48,395 nucleotides of DNA from Gemmatimonadota bacterium (GTDB lineage Bacteria > Gemmatimonadota > Gemmatimonadetes > Gemmatimonadales > Gemmatimonadaceae), in contig JAQBYI010000025.1 in assembly GCA_027622655.1 (NCBI GenBank), forward strand, positions 1 to 48,395. Reading direction: 5' to 3'. Position 1 is the first letter of the stretch. Each line of letters begins with the position of its first letter. Under the pieces are notes generated by a model. The model did not search any database. It saw only the letters and a program-made list of their open reading frames with translations, and was not told the origin of the DNA. This document shows positions 41,634 through 48,395 of this stretch, piece by piece. The translations under genes were made by a program, and so were the position numbers.

Positions 41634-42559
41634 ACACAACGCCTCCGGTCGTAGCGCCCGGCGAACTCCTTGCCGTTGCGCTGGAGGCCGCGCAGGCAGG
41701 CGCGGCAGTCGTCCGCGACGCGGCCCCCCGGGTGCGGTCCATCGCGTGGCAAACCAAGCGGCCAGCCGATTTTGTCAGCGAGGTTGACCTCGCGGCGGAG
41801 GCCGCGGTCCTGGGCGTCGTGCGACAACTGGCACCGCATGCGGCAATCCTGGCCGAGGAAAGTGGCTCCCATGATGGCCTGGCAGGTCAGGGCAACGACG
41901 GCACAGCGGCCAGCGCCGGCTTGGCACCCGCCGGCTTGGCACCCGCCGGCTTGGCGCCCGCCGCGGCGCTCGGCGCACGGCCCGCGGTCATGTTCGTCGT
42001 CGACCCGCTCGACGGCACCACGAACTTCCTGCACGGGTACCCGGAGTATGCCGTTTCTGTCGGCGTGTTGGTGGACGGCGTGCCGGTGGCGGGTGTCATC
42101 ATTGACGTCGCGCTGGGCGAAACGTTCACTGCGGCGACGGGTTCAGGAGCGTTCGTGAACGGCAGCCGCATTCAGGTGTCGCCCATCGACGACCCTGGCC
42201 GGGCGCTCATCGGCACCGGCTTTCCCTTCACCCGGATGGAGGACATCGATCCCTACACGCTGCAGCTTGCGCGCATCATGCGGGGTGCAGCCGGCGTGCG
42301 CCGCGCGGGAGCTGCTGCGCTTGACCTCGCAGCCGTGGCCGCCGGCCGCTTCGAGGCGTTCTGGGAGACCGTCCTCTCGCCGTGGGATATTGCCGCCGGC
42401 CTGGTTCTCGTGCGCGAGGCCGGTGGCGTGGTCACGGACCTGACAGGCGCGCCGTGCCAGGTCGCGCGCACCGGGATCGTGGCGGGAAACCCGGCGGTGC
42501 ACGCCTGGCTGCTTGGTGAGATCGCAAAAGGCAACGACGGGCCGGCAGATTACGGTTGA
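41618..42559 (+). CDS. Inositol-monophosphatase-family protein (SuhB-like)
   Basis: 313 aa Mg-dependent sugar-phosphate phosphatase. Family sites: EESG, DPLDGTTNFLHGYPEYAVSVG and SPWDIAAGLVLVREAGG. An insert between the EESG and DPLDGTTN motifs is encoded by three 15-bp tandem repeats (41915-41959, encoding AGLAP) and would form a loop at the active-site edge. Substrate (inositol-1-P or fructose-1,6-bisP) is open. Divergent from trpS with a 19-bp gap. Confidence 0.9.
   Translation: MTGLTNTTPPVVAPGELLAVALEAAQAGAAVVRDAAPRVRSIAWQTKRPADFVSEVDLAAEAAVLGVVRQLAPHAAILAEESGSHDGLAGQGNDGTAASAGLAPAGLAPAGLAPAAALGARPAVMFVVDPLDGTTNFLHGYPEYAVSVGVLVDGVPVAGVIIDVALGETFTAATGSGAFVNGSRIQVSPIDDPGRALIGTGFPFTRMEDIDPYTLQLARIMRGAAGVRRAGAAALDLAAVAAGRFEAFWETVLSPWDIAAGLVLVREAGGVVTDLTGAPCQVARTGIVAGNPAVHAWLLGEIAKGNDGPADYG
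41915..41959 (+). repeat. Three 15-bp tandem units in the SuhB-like gene
   Basis: GCCGGCTTGGCACCC at 41915, 41930 and 41945 (the last with one change), encoding AGLAP repeats between two catalytic motifs. Likely length-variable. Confidence 0.85.
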
Positions 42560-42675
42560 CGGCTCACGGCCGCCGGTGCCTGCGCGCGCGGCCAGCGGAG
42601 CCGTGAGTATGTGCCGCACCAATGCCGTCGTGCCGGTCCCGTCAGCCGTGTACCGTTAACCGTAAGCCGTGAACC
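42560..42675. repeat. ACGGTTNACGG low-complexity intergenic sequence
   Basis: The 116-bp gap before ftcD ends in a run of CCGTTAACCGTAAGCCGTGAACCG words, and the start contains the inverse (ACGGTTGACGGCTCACGG). The suhB TGA and the ftcD GTG start both lie inside these repeats. No gene is seen here. Confidence 0.6.
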
Positions 42676-44217
42676 GTGAACCCGGAGTTGTCGTTGCCCA
42701 AACTCGTCGAGTGCGTCCCGAATTTCTCCGAGGGCCGCCGTCCTGAAGTCATAGATGCGATCACCGCGGCCATCGCAGCAGTCGACGGAGTGGCGCTGCT
42801 CGACGTCTCCAGCGATCCGTCGCACAATCGCACCGTCGTGACGTTCGTTGCGCCCGCCAATCGCGCAGTGGAAGCGGCGTTTCGCGGTGTCGCCAAGGCG
42901 CGCGACCTCATCGATCTCACCCAGCAAACCGGCGAGCATCCACGCATCGGCGCAACCGACGTGTGCCCGTTCATCCCGCTTGATGAGAGCACGATGGACG
43001 AGTGCGTGGCGCTTGCCCGCGAACTTGGCGCTCGCGTCGGCAAGGAACTCGACATTCCCGTTTTTCTCTATGAAAAGGCTGCCTCGCGCCCTGATCGGGT
43101 AAACCTCGCCGACGTTCGCCGCGGCCAGTTCGAAAAGGCGCAGGACGAAATCGGGACGAATCCTGATCGGGTTCCCGATTTCGGGCCCAACCACGTTCAC
43201 GCGACCGCAGGCGCGACGGTGATCGGCGCCCGCCCATTCCTCGTGGCATACAACGTCTACCTCGGGCCCGCCACGAACCTTGCCGTGGCGAAGGAAGTGG
43301 CGAAGGTCGTGCGCGCCTCGGGTGGCGGTCTCCCCTGCGTGAAAGGACTTGGACTCGAGGTGGACGGACAGGCCCAGGTGTCTATGAACCTGACCGACAC
43401 GGACACCACGCCCATCTGGAAGGCGTACGAGGCCGTCAAGCGTGAAGCCGAGGCGCGCGGCGCGAGTCCGACCTGGAGCGAAATCGTCGGGCTCGTGCCG
43501 GAACGGGCGCTGTTCGAAACGGCGGCGCACGACGTTCAGCTTAGGGGCTTTTCGAACGCCATGGTGCTCGACCACAAGGTGCGCGGCGCGCTGGGGGGCG
43601 GACCATCACTCGCCGGTTTCGTCAGCTCAGTCGCTTCGAACGCACCCGTCCCCGGCGGCGGAAGCGTGGCAGCCCACGTCGGTGCGCTGGGCGGTGCGCT
43701 CGCCGAAATGGTTGCCGGCCTGACCATTGGCCGAAAGAAATACGCGGCGGTCAACGACGAAATGCAGACGCTCGCCGCCGAAGCGGCTGGCCTTCGCGCC
43801 AGGCTCGCTGAACTCGTCCAGTCCGACGCCGACGCCTATTCAGTCGTCGGCGCCGCGTACAAGTTCCCGAAATCCTCACCTGAAGAGCAGGCCACGCGCG
43901 GCGCAGCTATCCAGGCCGCGCTTGTCACCGCCGCCAAGGTTCCACTCGAGACCGCGAGAGCGTGCGCCGCAGTGGCCGCACTGGCGGCCGTGTGCGCCGA
44001 AAAGGGGAATACCAACGCGGCCAGCGACGCTGGCGTCGCCGCGCTGCTTGCGGAGGCCGCCTGCCGCGGGGCGGCTTACAACGTGCGGATCAACGTGAGT
44101 GCAATGGAAGACAAGGCAGCCGGTGCTCCCCTCGCGGACGAGGCTGCGCGCATCGTGGCGTCAGCGCGCGCTGCAGCTGCAAGTGCGGTCACAGCCGTAG
44201 AAAAAATGATCGGCTAG
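42676..44217 (+). CDS. ftcD: Bifunctional glutamate formimidoyltransferase / formimidoyl-THF cyclodeaminase
   Basis: 513 aa fusion. Residues about 6-300 are the formimidoyltransferase domain (LVECVPNFSEGR, GEHPRIGATDVCPFIP, HATAGATVIGARPFLVAYN); about 310-513 are the cyclodeaminase (LAGFVSSVASNAPVPGGGSVAAHVGALGGALAEMV). Together they transfer the formimino group from histidine breakdown to THF. An alternative start at TTG 42694 has GGAG 6 nt upstream and gives the family start PKLVECVPNFSEG, so the longest form may be too long by six residues. No other hut genes are in the window. It lies convergent with map. Confidence 0.92.
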   Translation: MNPELSLPKLVECVPNFSEGRRPEVIDAITAAIAAVDGVALLDVSSDPSHNRTVVTFVAPANRAVEAAFRGVAKARDLIDLTQQTGEHPRIGATDVCPFIPLDESTMDECVALARELGARVGKELDIPVFLYEKAASRPDRVNLADVRRGQFEKAQDEIGTNPDRVPDFGPNHVHATAGATVIGARPFLVAYNVYLGPATNLAVAKEVAKVVRASGGGLPCVKGLGLEVDGQAQVSMNLTDTDTTPIWKAYEAVKREAEARGASPTWSEIVGLVPERALFETAAHDVQLRGFSNAMVLDHKVRGALGGGPSLAGFVSSVASNAPVPGGGSVAAHVGALGGALAEMVAGLTIGRKKYAAVNDEMQTLAAEAAGLRARLAELVQSDADAYSVVGAAYKFPKSSPEEQATRGAAIQAALVTAAKVPLETARACAAVAALAAVCAEKGNTNAASDAGVAALLAEAACRGAAYNVRINVSAMEDKAAGAPLADEAARIVASARAAAASAVTAVEKMIG

Positions 44218-44251
44218 CTGCTTACAAGCCGCCACCAGCGGCGATCACCTG

Positions 44252-44315
44252 CTCCAGCTGCTCCAGCTGCTACCGCGGCTACCGCGGCTACCGCGGCTAC
44301 CGCGGCTACCGCGTC
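44252..44315 (+). repeat. 9-bp tandem repeats (CTGCTCCAG and TACCGCGGC)
   Basis: Two CTGCTCCAG units, then five TACCGCGGC units (44271, 44280, 44289, 44298, 44307, the last TACCGCGTC) in the gap between the convergent ftcD and map genes; the last unit runs over the map stop codon. Each TACCGCGGC contains the palindrome CCGCGG. Confidence 0.85.
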
Positions 44316-45055
44316 AACACCAGCGGCTCATCTTCGGTCACGGCCACAGTATGCTCGAAGTGAGCGCTGCGTGACCCGTCAATCGTCACCACCGTCCACC
44401 TGTCCGGAAGCGTTCGCGTTTCGGCGCTTCCCGCGTTGACCATCGGCTCGATCGCAATCGTGAGTCCGGCCGCGAGCTTTGCGCCCCGCTTCGGCTTGCC
44501 GTGGTTTGGCACCTGCGGCTCTTCGTGCATCGACTGGCCGACGCCGTGCCCCACAAGGTCGCGCACGACGACGAATCCACCCCGCTTCACGTGCGCCTCG
44601 ATAGCCGCCCCGATATCGCCTACGTGGTTGCCGGGGCGCGCCTGGGCGATTCCCTGCTCGAGCGACTCTTCCGTCACCTGAAGCAGGCGCTGAGTTTCGG
44701 CGTCGATACTGCCGACCGCGTAGGTCCGGGCTGAGTCCGTGTGCATGCCGCCGTAGTAGACGCCGATATCGATGGACACGATATCGCCGCCGTTGAGCAC
44801 GCGACGCGGCGACGGAATGCCGTGCACGATCTCCTCGTTCACGCTCGCACAAATGCTCGCCGGAAAGCCGTAGAGTCCCTTGAAACTCGGCGTCGCGCCG
44901 GTGTGCGACCGAATGAACGCTTCCGCCACAGCGTCGAGTTCGGCGGTCGAGATGCCGGGCCGAACTGCCTTCCGCATCTCTGCGTGCGTCGCGGCGAGGA
45001 TCTTGCCTCCTGCCGCCATGGTTTCGATTTCGCGCGCGGACTTGAGCTGCACCAT
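44306..45055 (-). CDS. map: Type I methionine aminopeptidase
   Basis: 249 aa metalloenzyme that removes the initiator Met. Metal ligands: DIGVYYGGMHTDSARTY (two Asp), VGHGVG (His), AIEPMV (Glu) and VTEDEP (Glu). ATG 45055 overlaps the adk TGA (TGATG), the usual spc-operon arrangement; the frame extends to 45262 inside adk with no family sequence. Last gene of the operon; stop codon lies in a 9-bp repeat. Confidence 0.95.
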   Translation of the reverse strand: MVQLKSAREIETMAAGGKILAATHAEMRKAVRPGISTAELDAVAEAFIRSHTGATPSFKGLYGFPASICASVNEEIVHGIPSPRRVLNGGDIVSIDIGVYYGGMHTDSARTYAVGSIDAETQRLLQVTEESLEQGIAQARPGNHVGDIGAAIEAHVKRGGFVVVRDLVGHGVGQSMHEEPQVPNHGKPKRGAKLAAGLTIAIEPMVNAGSAETRTLPDRWTVVTIDGSRSAHFEHTVAVTEDEPLVLTR

Positions 45056-45705
45056 CAGGCGAGTCCGGCGGCGGCGCGTACTCGCTCCTCCACCTCGTCC
45101 ACCGTACCGCGCGCATCGATCGACGTCAGTGGGCCTTCGTTGGCGCGGTACCATTCCACGACGGGCGCCGTCTGCGCGTGGTAGACCTTCAGTCGGTTGC
45201 GGATGGCATCGGGTTCGTCGTCCTTGCGGCGGACGAGGCGCCCCTTCGGGTTCTTCGGGCATTCGGCGTGCAGTTCACCCGGAGTGCGCCCCATGAACGG
45301 CGACTGACACGCCTCGCACACCATTCGGGACGATAGCCTGCCGACGAGTTCGTCGTCGGCAATGTCGAACTTGAGGACGAGATCCAGCGGTCGATTCAAC
45401 GACGCCAACGCCACGGCGAGTCCCTCGGCCTGCGGCACGGTGCGAACCACGCCATCGAGCACTGCGCCGCGTGCCTGCTCGGGCGCCGCGAGTGCTTCCC
45501 TGACAATGTCGAGAATGAGCGCATCGGGGACGAGGTCGCCCCGGTCGTAGAACGACTTGGCCTCGACTCCCAGCGGTGTGCCCGCCTTCATGGCCGCGCG
45601 AATGACGTCGCCGGTGGAAATCTTCGGGATGTTCAGCGCAGCTGCAAGCCGTTCTCCTTGCGTGCCCTTGCCGCAGCCCGGCGGCCCCAGCAGGACGACA
45701 ATCAC
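45055..45705 (-). CDS. adk: Adenylate kinase
   Basis: 216 aa P-loop kinase (ATP + AMP to 2 ADP). GPPGCGKGTQ, LDGVVRTVPQAE and a long zinc-type LID (Cys130, Cys133, Cys149). The usual DGFPRT segment is DGVVRT (Val86, Val87), an unusual change beside the AMP-contacting Arg88. The gene is in the standard secY-adk-map position, so it is expected to be functional. It lies 10 bp after secY. Confidence 0.94.
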   Translation of the reverse strand: MIVVLLGPPGCGKGTQGERLAAALNIPKISTGDVIRAAMKAGTPLGVEAKSFYDRGDLVPDALILDIVREALAAPEQARGAVLDGVVRTVPQAEGLAVALASLNRPLDLVLKFDIADDELVGRLSSRMVCEACQSPFMGRTPGELHAECPKNPKGRLVRRKDDEPDAIRNRLKVYHAQTAPVVEWYRANEGPLTSIDARGTVDEVEERVRAAAGLA

Positions 45706-45715
45706 TGCCGCGCGC

Positions 45716-47035
45716 CTAGAAGCCCTGCCGCCCGCGCGCCGGCGCGCGTCCCTTCTTCATGAACGTGTCGTACTTCCGCAGCAAGAGATGCTGGTTCATC
45801 TGCGCCAGCGTGTCGAGCGCGACGCCCACCACGATCAGGAGCGAAGTACCGCCAAACTGGAAAGTTACGTTCACAAAATCGGCGATCCAGATTGGGAGCA
45901 ACGCGATCAACGTGAGGAAGATCGCGCCCGGCAGAGTGATGCGGCTCACAACGTGATCGATGTACTCGGCCGTTTTCGACCCGGGCTTGACCCCAGGAAT
46001 GAACCCGCCCTGCTTCTTCAGGTTCTCCGCAAGATCGACCGGATTGAAAACGATCGCCGTGTAAAAGTAGGTAAACGAGATGATCAGCACGGCCGACAGG
46101 ATGAAATACAGACCCGTTCCCGGCTGAAAGCGGTCGGAAAAGTCAACCAACGCCTGATTGCCGCTGAACGTGGCGAGCGCACCCGGTACCACGATGAGTG
46201 ACTGCGCAAAGATGATCGGCATGACGCCCGCCGCGTTAATCCGCAGCGGAATGAAGTTCTTGGCTGCTTCGCGCATCCGGCCGCGCCCCATCGTGCGCTG
46301 CGGAATCTGAATGGCGATGCGCCGCGCGGCGATGGTGATGAGCACGATTCCAGCGATCACACCGGCCATGAGGATCAGCAGCCCGATCACGGCCAGCGGG
46401 CTCACACCTTGATTGGCGACGAGCTGCAGCGTGCTCCAGATGGCCGGAATGAACCCCTGAACGATCGAGAAGAAGATCATCAACGACGCGCCGTTGCCAA
46501 GCCCGCGCTCGGTGATCTGCTCGCCCAGCCACATGACGAAGACGGCGCCGGTCGTCAGGAAAATCGCCATCTCCATCTTGAAACCGAAGCCCGGCGATGA
46601 GACCGCGCCCTGCACGCTCTCAGTGAAGATCGAAAAGCCCCACGCCTGTACCAGGGCCAGCCCAACCGTCGCATAGCGCGTGTACTGCGTGATCTTCTTT
46701 CGGCCTTCCTCGTCCTTCTGCATCTTCTCGACCTGCGGAATCACCGCGGCCGCGATCTGCGCAAAGATGCTCGCCGAGATGTACGGCATGATGCCGAGGG
46801 CGAACACCGTCGAACGCGACAGGTTTCCGCCCACAAACAGGTCATACAGCCCCAGCAGCCCGCCGCTTTGGCTCTCGAAGAAGTCGACCATCGCCTGCAC
46901 GTTGACGCCCGGCACTGCCACGAACGAACCGAGGCGGTATACCGCGAGACACATGAACGTGAAGACGATCTTTTCCCAAAGCTCCGGCGTGCGATAAATA
47001 TTCGCCATCGCCTGGGTCGGGTTTCCCTGAGCCAT
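45716..47035 (-). CDS. secY: Preprotein translocase SecY
   Basis: 439 aa, ten transmembrane helices forming the Sec channel. Family landmarks: VPGVNVQAMVDFF in the N-terminal region, GIMPYISASIFAQIAAAVIPQVEKMQKDEEGR, PLRINAAGVMPIIFA and FVNVTFQFGGTSLLIVVGVALDTL. Normal length. 8 bp after rplO. Confidence 0.97.
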   Translation of the reverse strand: MAQGNPTQAMANIYRTPELWEKIVFTFMCLAVYRLGSFVAVPGVNVQAMVDFFESQSGGLLGLYDLFVGGNLSRSTVFALGIMPYISASIFAQIAAAVIPQVEKMQKDEEGRKKITQYTRYATVGLALVQAWGFSIFTESVQGAVSSPGFGFKMEMAIFLTTGAVFVMWLGEQITERGLGNGASLMIFFSIVQGFIPAIWSTLQLVANQGVSPLAVIGLLILMAGVIAGIVLITIAARRIAIQIPQRTMGRGRMREAAKNFIPLRINAAGVMPIIFAQSLIVVPGALATFSGNQALVDFSDRFQPGTGLYFILSAVLIISFTYFYTAIVFNPVDLAENLKKQGGFIPGVKPGSKTAEYIDHVVSRITLPGAIFLTLIALLPIWIADFVNVTFQFGGTSLLIVVGVALDTLAQMNQHLLLRKYDTFMKKGRAPARGRQGF

Positions 47036-47043
47036 TGGTGAGG

Positions 47044-47505
47044 CTACTCCTCGACTGTGCCGCCGGCCGCGACGATCTTCTCGCGGGCCGACGCGCTGAC
47101 TTTGATGCCGCGCACCGTGAGGGCCTGTGTGACCTCACCGTTTGCCAACAGCTTCGCGTGTCCCTTGCTCGTGCGGATAATCCCCGCCTCGATAAGCGTT
47201 TCGCGAGTCACCTCGGCGCCCTTGGGCAGCTTCGCCAGGTCGTCGAGGCCAACCAGCTGAGACTCAACCCGGAACGGGTTTGTGAACCCACGCTTCGGAA
47301 CGCGCCGCGTGAGTGGCATCTGACCGCCTTCGAAATGCGGCTTGCCGCCGCCCGGACCGTGATGGCCCGCGCGCGCCTTCGAACCCTTGTGGCCCTTTCC
47401 GGATGTCTTGCCCGTGCCGGAACCCGGGCCACGCCCGATGCGCTTCCGATCCCTGTGCGAGCCGGGGCTCGACATCAGGTTGTGAAGACCAATCTTGTCG
47501 CTCAC
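47044..47505 (-). CDS. rplO: 50S ribosomal protein L15
   Basis: 153 aa. The basic Gly-rich N-terminus (RKRIGRGPGSGTGKTSGKGHKG) and the RRVPKRGFTNPFR segment are diagnostic. 8 bp before secY and 4 bp after rpmD. Confidence 0.97.
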   Translation of the reverse strand: MSDKIGLHNLMSSPGSHRDRKRIGRGPGSGTGKTSGKGHKGSKARAGHHGPGGGKPHFEGGQMPLTRRVPKRGFTNPFRVESQLVGLDDLAKLPKGAEVTRETLIEAGIIRTSKGHAKLLANGEVTQALTVRGIKVSASAREKIVAAGGTVEE

Positions 47506-47509
47506 CGTC

Positions 47510-47770
47510 TTACTCCTTGGCCGCTGGTACCGCGGTCACCGTTATCAGGTGACGCACTCGCTTGATCATGCCCCGCAACGCGGGGGAGTCCTGCTTCACC
47601 ACCGATGCCTGATGGTGGCGCAGGCCGATGGCCTCGAGCGTCGCGCGCATACGCGCCGTGTTCCCGATGCCCGATCGCACCTGTGTGATCTGAACCTGTC
47701 CCTCTGTGAGGGTGTTCGGCTCAGTCTTCTTTGGCCCCTTCGTGCGGTGCCATACGAATGTCCTAGGCAT
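47510..47770 (-). CDS. rpmD: 50S ribosomal protein L30
   Basis: 86 aa. Core L30 motif [31 protein letters not shown], but with about 24 extra N-terminal residues ([14 protein letters not shown]) before it; usual length is about 60. No other in-frame start matches better. Overlaps rpsE by 8 bp. Confidence 0.93.
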   Translation of the reverse strand: MPRTFVWHRTKGPKKTEPNTLTEGQVQITQVRSGIGNTARMRATLEAIGLRHHQASVVKQDSPALRGMIKRVRHLITVTAVPAAKE

Positions 47771-48395
47771 TGGCCGTCACCTTTCCTTTTGCGCGTGAGC
47801 GGTACGGCAGTGACGACACGTCAACGCCCCGCTCCTTCGCGATCTGCTCAACGGTAGTCAGGCTCGTTAGCCCGTCCATCGCCGCGAGCACCATGTTGTG
47901 TGGATTGGTCGAGCCGAGCGACTTCGTGAGGATATCGGCGATACCGGCGCACTCCATGATCGCACGCACGGCGCCGCCCGCGATAACTCCGGCACCCGGT
48001 GCAGCAGGCTTCATGAGGACCCGCCCCGCCCCGTGCTTGCCAACGATCTCGTGCGGGATCGTCGCGCCCGTCATCGGGATCGCCACCATCGCCTTGCGAG
48101 CGCCGTCTACCGCCTTTCGGACAGCTTCAGACACTTCGTTCGCCTTGCCGGTCGCGATCCCCACTTTCCCCTGCCCGTCGCCAATGGCAACGAGCGCGTT
48201 GAATGAGAACCGCCGGCCGCCCTTCACGACCTTCGCCACGCGGTTGATCGCAATGACGTTCTCGACAAGCCCGCTGTCGTCGCCGCCAGGGCCACCACGG
48301 CCGCCAGGGCCACCTCGACCACCACCCGGACCGCCACGGCCTCCGCCCGGTCCACGGCCACCGCCGCCGGGACCACCACGGCCGCCGCCGCCCGG
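47763..48395 (-). CDS. rpsE: 30S ribosomal protein S5 with Gly/Arg-rich N-terminal extension (5' end beyond window)
   Basis: Partial: 210 codons visible, start lies beyond the right edge. From about residue 45 of the visible part it is ordinary S5 ([50 protein letters not shown]). Before it are at least 38 residues of RGG/GGPGG repeats, unlike the short acidic or Ser-rich tails of most S5. A GTG at 48239 opens inside the conserved INRVAKVV segment and cannot be the real start. First gene of the spc segment seen here; followed by rpmD. Confidence 0.9.
   Translation of the reverse strand, partial: PGGGGRGGPGGGGRGPGGGRGGPGGGRGGPGGRGGPGGDDSGLVENVIAINRVAKVVKGGRRFSFNALVAIGDGQGKVGIATGKANEVSEAVRKAVDGARKAMVAIPMTGATIPHEIVGKHGAGRVLMKPAAPGAGVIAGGAVRAIMECAGIADILTKSLGSTNPHNMVLAAMDGLTSLTTVEQIAKERGVDVSSLPYRSRAKGKVTANA

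Noticed and set aside
44218-44305. Terminator between ftcD and map
   Set aside because: A small GCCGC/GCGGC hairpin is present, but there is no T run on either strand; the region is mainly 9-bp tandem repeat.
1-48395. tRNA or rRNA genes
   Set aside because: I found no acceptor/anticodon cloverleaf pattern or rRNA-like conserved stretch in the gaps, which are nearly all under 200 bp. A covariance search would be decisive.

Overview
The window is gene-dense, high-GC chromosomal DNA (by eye about 64% GC) from a bacterium with a Gram-negative-type envelope: it has an outer-membrane secretin, lipoproteins and a small beta-barrel protein. Eukaryote-like Ser/Thr kinases, frequent GTG/TTG starts, a bacillithiol-reductase-like YpdA, a split general secretion operon and Gly/Arg-rich tails are all compatible with Gemmatimonadota. 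That assignment is inference from gene content, not a database result. There is no phage, transposase, CRISPR, rRNA or tRNA signal; this is mostly core genome with a few poorly known modules.

Layout. (1) 42-4476 (+): phospho-signalling cassette of a membrane Ser/Thr kinase, a PP2C phosphatase and an FHA-domain/transmembrane/trypsin-like protease. (2) 4463-8251 (-): murQ, anmK and a GH3 (NagZ-like) gene, a peptidoglycan amino-sugar recycling operon in which the GH3 member appears to have lost its catalytic Asp. (3) 8283-10076 (+): gamma-glutamyltransferase, followed by a 383-bp gene-free stretch with 53-bp tandem repeats, an inverted copy and a terminator. (4) 10460-12855: glycine-zipper lipoprotein, small outer-membrane protein, ccdA and a Fur-family regulator. 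(5) 13348-17334 (-): zinc-ribbon Ser/Thr kinase, priA and a conserved unknown. (6) 17416-21282 (-): D-amino-acid transaminase, then a GTGA-coupled trio (GAF/pseudo-histidine kinase, an unknown 113-aa protein, a putative ubiquitin-fold protein), then an HDAC-family deacetylase flanked by inverted copies of an intergenic repeat. (7) 21430-23430: a secreted RQRPDSAQ-repeat protein and an M3-like metallopeptidase, converging on a strong terminator. (8) 23459-33603 (-): one tightly overlapping type II secretion operon in the order gspG-F-H-I-J-K-L-M-C-D-E. (9) 33753-41598 (-): glyS, ypdA, purA, a HOGA-like aldolase, pilT, mgtC and trpS. (10) 41618-44217 (+): suhB-like phosphatase and a fused ftcD. 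(11) 44306 to the right edge (-): the end of the spc ribosomal operon (rpsE-rpmD-rplO-secY-adk-map).

The most unusual signals are the GAF/pseudo-histidine-kinase trio, the kinase/phosphatase/FHA-protease cassette, the NagZ-like pseudoenzyme inside the recycling operon, the RGG-like N-terminal extension on ribosomal protein S5, a dispersed intergenic repeat family that supplies stop codons and ribosome-binding sites, and the general density of short-period tandem repeats at gene boundaries. Starts were often moved inward from the longest open frame using Shine-Dalgarno sites, signal peptides or ATGA/GTGA overlaps; these choices are stated in each entry.
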